64,000 nucleotides of DNA. Origin: Cardinalis cardinalis (lineage: Eukaryota > Chordata > Aves > Passeriformes > Cardinalidae). Below are positions 13,413 through 24,466 of the stretch, one piece after another. Positions within the stretch are counted from its first letter, which is position 1. The number at the start of each line of letters is the position of its first letter. The notes under the pieces are model-generated. The model saw only the letters and a list, made by a program, of their open reading frames with translations. It ran no database searches and had not been told where the DNA came from. The DNA is taken from NCBI GenBank assembly GCA_014549065.1, contig JACDOX010000141.1, positions 62,001 to 126,000 on the forward strand. Direction: 5' to 3'. The translations under genes and the position numbers were made by a program.

Positions 13413-14391
13413 ACCCTCCTGTGAATTACATACTAAGTAATTGAGGATATCTATCTGCCTGCAAGCTATACAGACAACATTATTCAGGGTTATATACTAC
13501 ATATTTGCATTACTTTGGGTTCCAGTTTGTATGTTAACTAACACAAAAATAAAAACAAGCAAATGGTGGAAGATTTAAGAAAAAAATCAAGCCCGATAAC
13601 TGTTTTCTCATTTGCTTTTTTGTAGACGGGAGCAAAGTGAATGGGTTACCAAGACAACCATTTCATAAAATCAGATTGTCAAAATCTGTCAGGAAACAAG
13701 TAGTCTATAATATGAGCCTTTGGCTAAATGAAATCATCTGATATGATGGAACTCTAAAATTACCTTACAATCTCAATTAAAACAAGTTGCACCCATTCAG
13801 TCTTGAATGCTGACCACTATCATAAGTCTGCAATTGTCATTCTTCAAATAAACAATCAAAGTTTAGGGAGCAGATCTACCAATCTTTTTCCCTTCTCTGT
13901 GCTTCAAGAATCATTTTCTTTGTGCTGACCACTATAACTGAAAGAACTTTTGCAAAGCTAGCAGAAAAAGGTTTACATCTTCCCAGCCAAAAAGCTGTAC
14001 TGAAGAGATTGTTTAGTATTCAGAATATCACTTCTGTCCTTCTTTGCCCTGTCTAGGCAACTAGGGAGTTGGATCCTGTATACAAACCACAGAGAAGAGT
14101 GTGAGAAGAATAAAGGCTTTGCAATTTCCATTTATTGTCACTCCATTTTTGCTTCTCCTTTTCAAGTTCTCTGAGGTAAAAGCAGCATAGATTTTTCATT
14201 TGCCAATACTACAAACTTGCAGTTGGTATTCCTATCAAATTAATGATGTAATGGGAACACCACAATCTCCTAGGGAATGTATGCCATTTTTGTGACACTA
14301 GTCCTGTGTATTAATCTCTCTACAAATGGAAGGGAAAAAAAATTAATAACTACAGTTTATTTCTCTTTGTTTATACATGGAATATATGCAT

Positions 14392-14407
14392 TTTACATGC
14401 ATGTAAA
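14392..14407. repeat. 16-bp perfect palindrome
   Basis: TTTACATGCATGTAAA is fully self-complementary. About one such site is expected by chance in a window this size, so it carries little weight alone. Confidence 0.95.
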
Positions 14408-15247
14408 GAGTATTTTTTATATTAAAATATATAAATATACACACAGCCTTTAAAATTATATGCTGATTGTTTCTCAATGCTTTTCCTATAAAAGATACAT
14501 AAGCTTAACTCGAGCTTCTGAAATGTGCTGATTTTTCTCTTGGTAGTTTTCTAGAATCTCTGGAAAACACTAAGAGCTCCAGANGGAAGAATTTTTTGAA
14601 AAGCTTGATTCAAGAGACTTCTGAATTTTGGCAGATAAATGCTGCATATGTTGTGTGGAGGTGATCTCCTGTGGGGGACAGGAAGATGATCTCTTAATGC
14701 ACATTCACCAACTGTCACAAGGCTGAAAAGAGTATGCACGTATTGTGCAAAGATACTGATCAAGATTTCAAACCCCTGTTTTTCACTGCAAAAGCTAAAA
14801 TAAATCTCAAAAGTGAACTGTCGTGTTCTTCAGGGGATGAATTAAACATGCTGTTAAGTGTATACACCATTGGGAAAAAAAGTAGTCCTTTTTAACCCAT
14901 ATTTATATAACGCTCTTTAAAAAAACCAGACTTTCAACAGCATGTTTTATTGAGAGAAAAAAACCAACCCAACTCTGAACATGCCAGCATCACACACGAC
15001 AACCCAGCTGATATTTTCAGACTAAGTGAAGGCACAATTCTAAACTAAAATTACCAGACTAAAGTAAATAATTTACTAGGACAAAAAGTTAATTCTGTTT
15101 AAACAGTGGCAATACAGTAACCTTTCCACTTAAAATGTTTACTGATTTAGGTGCTTTAAGAAGATTTTCAGATCTGTGGCCTAAATATGGGGGGGGGGAA
15201 CCAGAAAGAAAATAAAATCATCATTTCCCACAGGACTTTTCTACTGC

Positions 15248-15264
15248 AAAAAAAAAAAAAAAAA
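15248..15264. repeat. A17 homopolymer
   Basis: Seventeen consecutive A residues. The 3' flank and upstream sequence show no processed pseudogene or SINE body, so it is treated as a simple repeat. Confidence 0.9.
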
Positions 15265-15768
15265 CCAGAGAGCTTCCACTGGGATAAAAATAGGTTCAGA
15301 ACTAATTCAGTTGTGCCACTTGTTGTGTACCATATAAATAAAGCTCCCTCTTTATCCAACTGGTAAAATCTTTATATCAGGCAGCAGTGGCATAGCCCAT
15401 AAGACTGTTCTGGATAATATTAACAAATGTGCTTTTCCCTAGAAACTAATGAACTCAGTTTGAGGATGTGGAACAAGTAGAGTGCTCATTGCAAATAGGG
15501 ACCTCAGCACTCGCAGGGAGATTTAACTCTCACTACTCTTCTGTAAATTATTTTATTACATATTAGATATAATCTAATCTGCTAAATTCTGGCAAAAGTT
15601 TATTTTTCAATAATGATCACATTTTAGTTCAGAAAGAAATTGTTCCACATGAGTTGAAATTGCAGCCTTCATTAGGCAATTCTCTCAGCCTTAGGCTCCT
15701 GGTGGGTTATCTAGCAATGATTTTTTTTTTTTTAACTTAGATTATGGTTTAGTGATATAAGGCTTTCT

Positions 15769-16860
15769 AGAATGGCCTGGGTTGGAAGATCACCTTAAAT
15801 ATAATTGAGTTCCAAACCCTGTGCCACTAGCAGTGGCATCTTCCACTAGACCTGGTTGCTCAAAGTCCCATCCAGCTTGGCATTCAACTCTTCCAGGGAT
15901 TGGCCATCCACAACTGCTCTGAGCACCCTGTTCCAGCATCTCACCACGATTACAGTAAAGAATTTCTTATGAACACCTAATATAAACCTACTCCAAGTTT
16001 TAATCCATTCCCTCTTCTCCTGTCACTATGTGCAGTTATAACAAGTCCTTCTCTGGCTCTCCTGTAGGCTCCTTTCAAGGCCACAATTAAGTCACCTCCA
16101 AGTCTTCCATTCTACAGCCCAAACAATCTCAGTTCTCTCAGCCTTTCCTCACAGGAGAGGAGCTCCATGTCTCTAATTATCTTGGTGGCCCCCTCTAGCC
16201 TCGTTCCCACAGCTCCATGTCCTTCCTGGGGCCCCAGGGCTGGATGCAGCACTGCAGGTGGAATCTCACCAGAGCAGAGCAGANGGGCAGAATCACCTCC
16301 CTCTCCCTGTTTGCCACATTGCTTTTGGTGCAGCCCAGGACTGGATGGGCTTTCTGGACTGGGAGTGAATATTGTCAGCTCATGTCCAGCCTCTCATCCA
16401 TCACCATACCCAAGTCCTTCTCAGCAGGGCTGCTCTCAATCTGTCCATCCCCCCAGTCTGTGTTGACAGCAGGGCTTGCCCCAACCCAGGGGCAGCACAT
16501 TCCCTGTACTCCACATGCCTTAGCATAGCTCCTAGAGGATGTGCTCCATCATCTTCCCAGGCACAGAGGTGGGGCTGACAGGTCAATAATTCCCAGGGTC
16601 TTCCTTTCTACCCTTTTTAGAGAGAAGTACATTTTCCTTTTTCCAGTCACCTGGAACTTCACTTGACTGCCACGACTACTCAAATAGTGTGAAGAGTGTA
16701 TCAGCCAATTCTCTCAGGACTCTGGAATGCATCTTCTCAGATCCTATAGAGGGATACATTCAAGTTCCTCAAGTGGTCATAAACCTGATTTTACAGTGGG
16801 AAACTCTTTACCCCCACAGTCCTCTGAGAAACACAGACAGTGATGCCTTCTGATACCCCA
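15769..16860 (-). mobile_element. CR1 LINE copy, 3' portion with internal deletion
   Basis: CR1 is a non-LTR retrotransposon whose ORF2 encodes an endonuclease and reverse transcriptase. Read on the minus strand, 16830-16510 carries the start of the reverse transcriptase domain, ending in a motif close to VPGKMMEHI. The next sequence (16500 downward) jumps to the C-terminal part (LPLGWGKPCCQHRLGG), through the block equivalent to 'QPWGPRKDMEL' near 16220, to the 3' end. The usual 3' end block (AGAATGGCCTGGGTTGGAAG on the plus strand) begins at 15769. About 500 bases expected between the two blocks, including the catalytic core, are missing at about 16500-16515. Frames are broken by stops and shifts, and one base at 16284 is ambiguous. 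It is inactive. The 5' limit near 16860 is approximate. Confidence 0.93.
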
Positions 16861-19800
16861 ACAAGCACTAAAATTCTGAACCACCTACTACTGCGCATTT
16901 TAGTAACAATTTACATACTTATAAAAACAAAGGTTCTCACTCAAGAGAGCATATTTAAGATTCAAGAAAACACTGAACAGTTTCCCTTGCAAAATTCAAA
17001 CTTAAAATAATTTAAAAGCTACCTTAAAAGCAGCAAGAAGTGCACTTAACTCTTCATTTCAAAAGATTTAAAAAAATTGTAAGGTTATATGATGGAACAG
17101 AATTATAAATCAGGGCATCATTGCGTATAACTTGTGTATTTACCTAAAGTATGAATCTACTCTAAAGGCTTTTTACCTTCCATGGCCAAATATTTAGTTG
17201 TCTTAAGTAATACTACACTTTTTTTTTTTAATTATTCGCACCATATTGGGCAAGATGACATATAAAAGAAGTGAGAAAATTGTGTCACGACTTTTTCATG
17301 TAGCTCATACAAACTAGGTATTTATCATGACATTTGGCATGCAAAACAGTGACTTGGCTGGTTAGGAATATCAAGGAGGTAAATCCAGATGGGGAAAAAA
17401 TTGAAAGATTTGGTAATTAGCACAATTCAGAAAACTTTAACAATTTGGATGGGCTCCAAAAAAAGACAGATGTGAAAAATGCCTCTGCAATGCCTTAGTT
17501 TAATTTGTTTATTCCTTACTCAGGTACAGATGCTGAAAATATTATAAGAATAAGTTTCAAAAAATAATAAAGAACTCTCTGAATAAATTATCTTCTCTGT
17601 TACACTACAGAAACTTTCCTTCAAGGCTGAAGAATTAAGTTACCTTTTCTTCCTAATGCATTTCACTCTGAAAAGCTTTAAAATTGATATCTTAGCAGTA
17701 CCTCTAGAGAAGTATGATTAGATGAGGAATACTANCATCCAGTTGCAATTTGGTGTTTTCACATTTAGATAAGAATTACACACACTGTAACATGTAGCAT
17801 CCTAGTATGGTATAGACACCACAGCTGAATTACCTACTGCAATGTACAACTGTTATTTGGAAAGTCAAATGTAGACTTCTATCCTCCTTATAATATATTT
17901 ATACCTATGTTTTCCACATAGAGATAATTAATGTGAGGGGCAGAGACTTTACCACATGCTTCATTCTAGTCACTCAGTTACCACTGTCACACCATTCAAC
18001 CAGGATACAACTGCTCTTCGTTAATAAAATATTTATAAAATCACAGAACCATATAAAAGTTGATTCTAGCAAAAAACTGTTGGTGAGTACTGTAGTTGTA
18101 AGAAGCAGCACCCAGAGTAGCAAAAATGCTGCTTAAAAATGTTTCCTAATGTGTCTAAAAGAGCTGTCCAAGCATATAACAGAAAAATAGCCAAGATGGA
18201 GTTGTATAGCACCAGTAGTAGTTGTACAGTAGTACTTGCAGAGACAAGTAATCTTTCTGGGTCTCAGAAGAATCACTGAAAGGATTATTGACATGAAGGG
18301 AATGTAAGGAGGTAGCTCTTAATGTATATAAGCCATAAATGCAAATTGGTTTTGTCTTGAATGTGCTGCTGCCCATATGAAGCTGAAATATATGCAAAAT
18401 AGTGGCTTTATCACATGCTAATGCAGACAGAATACCAGACATCCTAATGCACGAGACCCGCCTAGTACTTGACTTTACAGTTCAAACGAAATAGACAGGA
18501 TTTAAGTGGATTATATCCCAAGTACTTTGTGCATACAGAATACCTTCAAAATCTTCCTAGCATGAAGCCACTTTTAGGTAAAAAATATTCCATTTTACTA
18601 GTAAGCCCTGAAAAGTCAATCCATATAAATACATTCAATAATTTATCATGCCAGACATTTCAAATACCAACAAATTTAGCATGCACACACTGAGAAGCTC
18701 TGTGTTAGTTCTGAATGTTTTAATAAAGTCACATACCTACAAATGCAACATAAAACATTTGAAAGTGTTAAGTAAATCACTGTGTATTATAAATAACTAC
18801 TACATGTACTTAACCACAACTAATACAAAAACAAAACACCAGTGCTCGATCAACAGATTGAATAACCAGCTCTCTCTCAGTCAGAAGATGAAAAACATAT
18901 CTAATAACAGTATGCATACATTCACCGATTGTCTGATAATTGTGATTTAAAAGGCATGTTGATAGGCTCACTGCCAAACATTTCACAAAGTTGTTTTACC
19001 TAGAATATTTCTAGGAGGGAGGCAGTGAATAAACAGAAGTCAACGGGGAAAGAAAAGGGTTAGGTACTTATAACAGTAAAATTTTTGTAAACATTATTTT
19101 GCATCTCTGAATCTCCTCTGCCTCACATCCAGAACATGTGTATTCTTCTTCTTTGTTATCAAATTATTTCCTTCAACTTATTTGTAGGACAAACTCTTAT
19201 GACCACAACACTTGATACACCTGCTGAGCAGAGGAGGGATGCCTGGCTACACACAGCAGAGCATGGTACAGTCAAGGCTATCATGGTCTGACATGACTCT
19301 GTGTCTGCTTAGACACCTGACACCTCAAGGCTCACAGATCTGTATTCTACTTCAGAATAGAAATTTCCTAAATGAAAATAAAATTGACAGATTCTTTTAA
19401 ATCTTATTTAGACAGTTTACTTTAGCTTTCACATTTAAAACCACGGCAAAATGTGACTCTCCAGGTAGGAGGAATGCATAGCAAGGTGTACAAGAGTTTC
19501 AGATGACTGCACTCACTACCTGAGTACACTGGAGACTTCAGAAGTTCTCCTTAATCTACCCAGTGATAGGGAGTCACTAACCACATCATGCCATTCCGGA
19601 TATGCACCCCTAGAAAATGAAGTACCTCCTTTTGTTGGCCAGTTTAAATCAGCACAACTTTGTTTCCAAGATAAACAAATTGAACAATTAGACAAATAGA
19701 ATTAAATACACAACTGAAACTTGAAAATTCACCAAAAATCCAAATGTTAAAATGTAATCTGTTTCATATCCTATGCCATGATTATTCAAGATTTTCATGT

Positions 19801-21294
19801 TATAAACATTTTTATCTTCCCAAATAAGGTGGGTATAGCAAGCTGAGAGATATTTCAATACAACACAGACCTCAGGGAAAAAAATAATGGGATGAAAGTG
19901 AGACTAAATCCTCCACAAAGATAGGTTTCTGCCACAGAACAAAAGGAACATGCTCACACTAAATGTGGCTTAAAACACTTAAGTAAAATGTAAATAGTCA
20001 GCTGTTTTACTGAAAATTAATTGATGGGCATGGCTTCAAAACCACAGCAGTTTGGAACCAAGAAGGACTCACTAAGTTGAAACTATTGTACAGCCATGAT
20101 GCAAAAGTATGGTATAGAATACTCTTAGTGGAGAAGACGGTATGAAGAGAAAAAGCAGCTTAAACAACTATATTTGATTCTTTTCTGTGTAAGCACAAAT
20201 CACCAGCATCACTATGTCATGAAGCAGTTTTGTATTAGTACAAAGATTATCAGTTAAAAAACTCACAAAAAACAAACTCCTTAGGAAAAAATTCAAACCT
20301 GGAAGTTAGTATGGCATCTCTCTATCAATCACCATGCAACCATGTCCATTTAGGTGTCAATACATCTATCACAATTCTGTGCTGCATGTGCTTTTCCAGA
20401 AATTTAAATTTGATCATATACAATAAGAACAGAAAACTAAATATTAAAATAAATATAAATCATTACAGACAAAGAATAAATCAGGGGACAACCAGTTTGA
20501 GCAAAGTGGTTTTGAACAGAAAACCAGTTTTTACTATATCCAGCTGTACAGGCCAAATAAGAAGTTGATGGACTTGTCTTGGACCTTGCATGGCTTTTGC
20601 ATAGCAAAAAATGAATGGAAACCAAATGATCTTTTGCTCATTTTTGTTGCACAATTAAGAAAAAATAAAAAGCAAAATACTTCATTAAGCCACAGATTTT
20701 TTAATTTTGTCTCTTCCAAAAAATCAGTTACCAATATATCTATTAGCCTGCTGCAGAGTGATTTAAGTCTATGTCTACAGCTTTGTAATGTAGCAAAGAT
20801 TAAGGTTGTTTGGCTGCAGGCTTTTTTAAGTCAATAAAGAGAGACAAACCAAGGCCCCCTCATGGCACGATTCTCATCAGACTAATAGACTGGGTTAAGG
20901 AACAGGTTTGAGGCTTCGATGCTCTGATGGAGCAGAGATTAAATCAATTAGGAAAGTGCTAGGATGGGCACGGCGGGAAGTGTTTTTCTGCATTAGCTTC
21001 TCCTATCAGTTAACACAGGCAAGCAAGCACACTGAACTGAGTACAAAAGCAGTGCTGTGTTGCAATAACCAAGGGCAAGAAAATAAAACTGAAATTCATT
21101 TCAAATTAACAAAAGAAACCTCCACCAGAAAACCCCAAGTTTTCCTCACTGTTCTAGCACTAAGTTCCCAGGAAGCCTCTGTCTCTCATTTCTGCTCAAT
21201 AAAAAAGGAGAGTATGCAAAACATCACTGCAATGCTAAAGCTATAATACTAAAGCTGCAGAACAAATTTATCAGTAAAGAAGTTAAAACTGAAA
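16861..21294. other. AT-rich non-coding DNA, no gene seen
   Basis: No gene or named repeat. The stretch has short unrecognisable frames (for example 18155-18442 minus and 18648-18950 plus), simple A/T runs and one ambiguous base at 17735. The part from 20560 to 21250 is less simple in sequence, with homeodomain-like ATTA cores (such as GATTAAATCAATTAGG near 20938). It could be conserved non-coding DNA; that is inference only. Confidence 0.6.
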
Positions 21295-21350
21295 ATTGCT
21301 TTTCAGTTTCTGAAAAGCAATGATAATATTACCATAACTTCTGGTTATCA
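21295..21350. repeat. Perfect 12-bp hairpin followed by a second, bulged hairpin
   Basis: ATTGCTTTTCAG at 21295-21306 pairs perfectly with CTGAAAAGCAAT at 21310-21321 around a 3-nt TTT loop. Directly after it, TGATAA at 21321-21326 and CC at 21332-21333 pair with GGTTATCA at 21343-21350, leaving a bulge between the two 5' segments. The total arm length is too short for a typical miRNA precursor. No transposon boundary is visible. Confidence 0.9.
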
Positions 21351-21602
21351 TTAATAGTTTTCTGCTTGCTTAAAAGGATGACTTTTCAACAGACTTTATT
21401 GAACCTTATCGTATGTACATAGAGGAACTCCTAATAGCAGCATCATATACACAAAAGAAAAACAAGGAGATACACATATAATATGTTCATACCATTCTTT
21501 TTGAATGGGTAAAAACAATTTAATCTTCTTTATTACCACAAAATTTCTATCTTTTATTTTGCTACATCAAAACCATACTACAAACATTAAAAAGATGATT
21601 AC
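21351..21602. other. AT-rich spacer
   Basis: Short AT-rich stretch between the hairpins and the first CR1 of the cluster. Nothing recognisable. Confidence 0.6.
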
Positions 21603-21895
21603 CACCCCAGACTTGCCCCATAGGAAAGTAGCTCCAGCCCTCTGATCAACTGTGTGGCCCTCATCTGGACTTGTTCCAACAGGTCCAGATTTTTTTTGTG
21701 TTGGGGGTCCCAGAGCTGGACAGTTTTTCAGATGGGCTCTCACAACTGCAGAGTGGAGGGCCAGACTCACCTCCTTTGGCTTGCTGGCCAAACTCCTTTT
21801 GATGCACACCAGGATGTAGTTTGCTTTCTGGACTGTAAGTGCACATTGCTGACACATACTGAAATTCTCACCCATGAGACATTTGTCTTCAACAC
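21603..21895 (-). mobile_element. CR1 LINE fragment from ORF2 C-terminal region, both ends missing
   Basis: On the minus strand the sequence reads through the ORF2 C-terminal region of CR1: a block equivalent to ALTVQKANYILVCIKRSLAS, then LHSAVVRAHLKNC, then after a frameshift DLLEQVQMRATQLIRGLEL. It starts near the MSQQ-equivalent (about 21890) and stops at about 21603. The usual 3' UTR and terminal octamer repeats are absent, which is unusual because CR1 copies normally keep their 3' end. The fragment was therefore probably cut by a later deletion or rearrangement. Confidence 0.9.
21616..21875 (-). pseudogene. Remnant of CR1 ORF2 C-terminus
   Basis: This is the coding remnant inside the CR1 fragment. 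It runs 21875 to about 21690 in one frame and continues in another frame to about 21616 after a one-step shift near the GPQHKK-equivalent. It holds no catalytic motif; this part of ORF2 lies downstream of the polymerase core. No product is expected. Confidence 0.85.
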
Positions 21896-22099
21896 ATTAA
21901 ATAAGTTATTCTAGTCTTGGAAAATTTCTTCACCATTTTAATAATGTATTTTTTACTAGAAAACTAAGCATCTTCAGTTCAATTAACTTAGGGTGCTTCA
22001 TGTTTTTTTTGACACAGAGTAAAATGAAGGCATATTTTAAATATTAGTAGATCAAATAATATTCAACTTGATCCTTGCATCTGAAATACTCTAGACAGG

Positions 22100-22573
22100 C
22101 AGAAAATTAATTCTGAGCACCTGGGACAGGGCAACCCTAGATGTACCTACAGACTGGGGAACAAGAGACTGGAGAGCAGTACTGTGAAAGGGTGCTGGGT
22201 GTCCTAGCTGAGAGAAAGTTGGATATGAGTCAGCAGCGTCCTGGCAGCCAGGAGGGCCAACTGTGTCCTGGGGTGAATTAAGCAAAATATTGCCAGCCAG
22301 TCAAGGGAGGGGATTGTCCTGTTTTGCTCTGCATTGGTGCACCTCACCTTGAATAGTGGAATTTTGAGGGCAGATCTCAACACAACCTACAGCTTCCTAA
22401 TGAGGAAAAATGGAGGGGCAGGTACTGATCTCTTCCCTCTGGTAACCACAGATAGGACCTGAGGGAAGAGCATGAAGCTGTGTCAGGGGAGGTTTAGGCT
22501 GGATATTAGAAGAAAGTTCTTCACCTAGAGGGTGGTTGGGCACTAGAACAGGCTCCCCAGGGAAAGACCACAG
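22100..22573 (+). mobile_element. CR1 LINE, left part, split by an LTR insertion
   Basis: The plus strand starts at the HLGQGNPRCTYRLGNKRLES-equivalent (22114-22175) of CR1 ORF2. It passes the MSQQ/AARRAN/SREG region (22215-22315) and continues to the block before the 3' UTR (LVTTDRT at about 22440, then LCQGRFRLDIRRKFFT). A segment of ORF2 around the HLEYC to RRLRGDLI part appears deleted near 22340-22420. It breaks off at 22573 inside GGGAAAGACCACAG, where a solo LTR is inserted, and resumes at 22857. Confidence 0.92.
22568..22573 (+). repeat. Left copy of 6-bp target site duplication
   Basis: CCACAG directly before the LTR. The same six bases follow the LTR at 22851-22856. Six base pairs is the usual duplication size for ERVK-type (class II, beta-like) integrases. 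Confidence 0.85.
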
Positions 22574-22850
22574 TGTTGTCATCTTATTTCAAAAGTTCCA
22601 TACCTTCTGTCTGATTTCTCACGGGCAGCTCCTCACAGCACTGATTCCTTCTCCACAGCACATCCAACAAACTCCAAATCTCACCCAGCTAACCCACTCT
22701 TTTGTAGCACTCACCTCCTCATTGGACACAGCTGTAGCCTATTAAGGGCAGGCCTGTTCCTAATCTTTGGTGATTGGTACAGCTGCAGCTCCTCAGGTGT
22801 GAGACTGCCCCCTGCACTATCTTTATTTTCTTACATTCTATCCCTCCACA
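22574..22850. mobile_element. Solo LTR, 277 bp, ERVK-like, nested in CR1
   Basis: The insertion begins TGTTGTCATC and ends CCCTCCACA, giving the TG...CA ends of retroviral LTRs. It is flanked by the exact duplication CCACAG. Removing the 277 bases plus one duplication copy restores a continuous CR1 3' region (…CAGGGAAAGACCACAG|CACCAAGCCTGACAG…). The interior contains AGCTCCTCACAGCACTGATT and CTATTAAGGGCAGGCCTG, which I associate with a common passerine solo LTR family. No gag, pol or env sequence is present, so the provirus was lost by LTR-LTR recombination. The ERVK assignment rests on the 6-bp duplication and on memory of the family. Strand cannot be fixed by eye because no clear polyadenylation signal is seen. 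Confidence 0.88.
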
Positions 22851-22856
22851 CCACAG
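22851..22856 (+). repeat. Right copy of 6-bp target site duplication
   Basis: CCACAG directly after the terminal CA of the LTR; identical to 22568-22573. Confidence 0.85.
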
Positions 22857-22997
22857 CACCAAGCCTGACAGAGTTCAAGAAGTGTTTGAATGATGCTCTC
22901 AGGCAGATGGTGACTCTTGGGGCTGTCCTGTGCAGGCCAGGACTTCAAGGATCCTTGTGGGTCCCTTTCACCACAGGATATTCTATGATTTCATACA
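22857..22997 (+). mobile_element. CR1 LINE, right part (3' end)
   Basis: This continues the CR1 copy interrupted at 22573. CACCAAGCCTGACAGAGTTC is the typical CR1 3' region, followed by GCTCTCAGGCAGATGGTG and TCCTTGTGGGTCCCTTTC. The copy ends in GGATATTCTATGATTTCATA, a partly mutated form of the terminal ATTCTATG octamer repeat. Confidence 0.93.
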
Positions 22998-23974
22998 CAA
23001 TGGTATGAATCTGTGTGACAAGAACCATACTAGAATAATATATGTAGACAAATAAATATATCTTCCATCAGAAAACTATTAAATGCAGTTGCAATAATAC
23101 AGATTAGGTATTTAAGATATTCCTTCTTTTTCATGTTGGTTTACTTCTTTTGTAGGCTCAGTATGAGTTATTATGGTTGTAACCTAAGCCATTTTCTTGT
23201 CAGGACATTTTTTTGTCCTGTCCTATTTAATACTGGTTACCAGAAATGTATTACAAAGTGATCTGGAATGTACTCATAAAGAAAACAAATTAGCTAGACA
23301 ATGAGACAACAGACAAGAAAAATTTAAAATCTATATAACTTTGTTACTTTATCATATTTCATAGGACAATTCAAGCACTTCTATGAATACTTCATTTACC
23401 AATGACATATAAATACAACAACTTCAAACATGGAAGATATCAGAACAAAGAATTTCACTGCTCCCTTTGTGATGTCTCACTCGTTATATAAGCTTCATTT
23501 TCCACCCAGCAGATTCTTCCTAAATTATCTTCCATTAACTACTATGAGCTAGCACTTTTTCTTTCAAATAGCTCAATGGAAAAATAATATATAAAATTCC
23601 AAAATACCTAATATTTGCATAGAAATACATGTGCTATGCTATGTGCACATCAGCTATGTGCTTTATCTTCATCTTTCACACTTCATTTGCAACAGCACTT
23701 AATATTTAAGCTCCTTAGGCAAAAGGCTCCTTTTATTCATAGAATCCAATAGATTCTAAATGCTTTATTTATATATACAAAATGTATACCATTAAGATCT
23801 TGAATCTGGTGTCCCATGTGTCCTGATGTTATAGAAAAGTCAGAAAACAAGTCTGTGTGCTAAACTGAAGCACTAAGCACTCATTGAAGATTCCAAAGGA
23901 CCATCAACCCCAGAATCTCAGGAACTAGGAGTATCACCTGAAATTTAGAAATATTTTTACATTCTTATATAGCA
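22998..23974. other. AT-rich spacer between CR1 copies
   Basis: No gene. Sequence between 23000 and 23970 is AT-rich with no repeat I recognise. Confidence 0.65.
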
Positions 23975-24466
23975 TTTCTAGCTCTGGGACTCCAAGCATA
24001 AGAACAGAGACTTGTTGGAGGAAGTCCAGAGGAGAGCCATGAAGATGAAGTAGTTGTCTCCTGTGGAGTCAGGCTGAGACAATTTTTCAGCCTGGAGAAG
24101 GCTCTGGGGAGGCTTTTAGCAGCCTTCCAGTACCTAAAAAGGGCTTACAAGACAGCTGGAGAGTGGCTTTTTGCAGGGACATGTAGTGATGAACAAGGAA
24201 GAATGGCTTTAAACTGTCAGAGGGAAGGTTCATACTAGATGTAAGAAAGAATTTTTTTGTTTTGGGAGTGCTGAGTCACATACAATCCAAAGAGGTTTCC
24301 CAGAGAAGTCATGGATGTCCCATCCCTGGAAGTGTTGAAGGCCAGGTTGGATTAAGTTTTATGCAATCTGATCTAAAGGGAAGTCTCCCTGCCCATGCTG
24401 GGTGTGGCAGGGTTGGAACTACATCATCTTCAAAGGTTACTTCCAAATCAAACTATTATATGATTT
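23975..24466 (+). mobile_element. CR1 LINE 3' fragment (different subfamily)
   Basis: The fragment begins at the LWDSKHKNRDLLEEVQRRA-equivalent of ORF2 (about 23981-24040) and runs through the Ser-Leu-Glu-Lys/FQYLK-like region (about 24090-24150). The 3' part contains AAGTGTTGAAGGCCAGGTTGG and GGGTTGGAACTACATCATC. It ends at AAACTATTATATGATT, a mutated octamer tail. The 3' UTR (GGCCAGGTTGG type) differs from the other copies in the window (CTGACAGAGTTC type), so a different CR1 subfamily is represented. Confidence 0.9.

Larger units (their letters stand above)
13413..15768. other. AT-rich non-coding DNA with homopolymer runs
   Basis: No gene found. It contains a 16-bp palindrome (14392-14407), a G10 run (15189-15198), an A17 run (15248-15264) and a T13 run (15721-15733) just outside the CR1 end that follows. 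There is one ambiguous base at 14584. The frames at 14551-14763 and 15168-15359 (minus) are not recognisable; the second reads through the homopolymers. Confidence 0.65.

Noticed and set aside
15169..15359. Processed pseudogene suggested by the A17 run
   Set aside because: No coding-like sequence or target duplication precedes the A run.
16167..16586. Several overlapping frames of 61-103 codons
   Set aside because: All are antisense or shifted readings of the minus-strand CR1 copy; the GC-rich character comes from the element.
21603..22997. Twin-priming inversion of a single CR1
   Set aside because: The opposed pieces cover overlapping parts of ORF2 and are separated by about 200 bp of unrelated DNA, so two separate insertions plus later loss is simpler.
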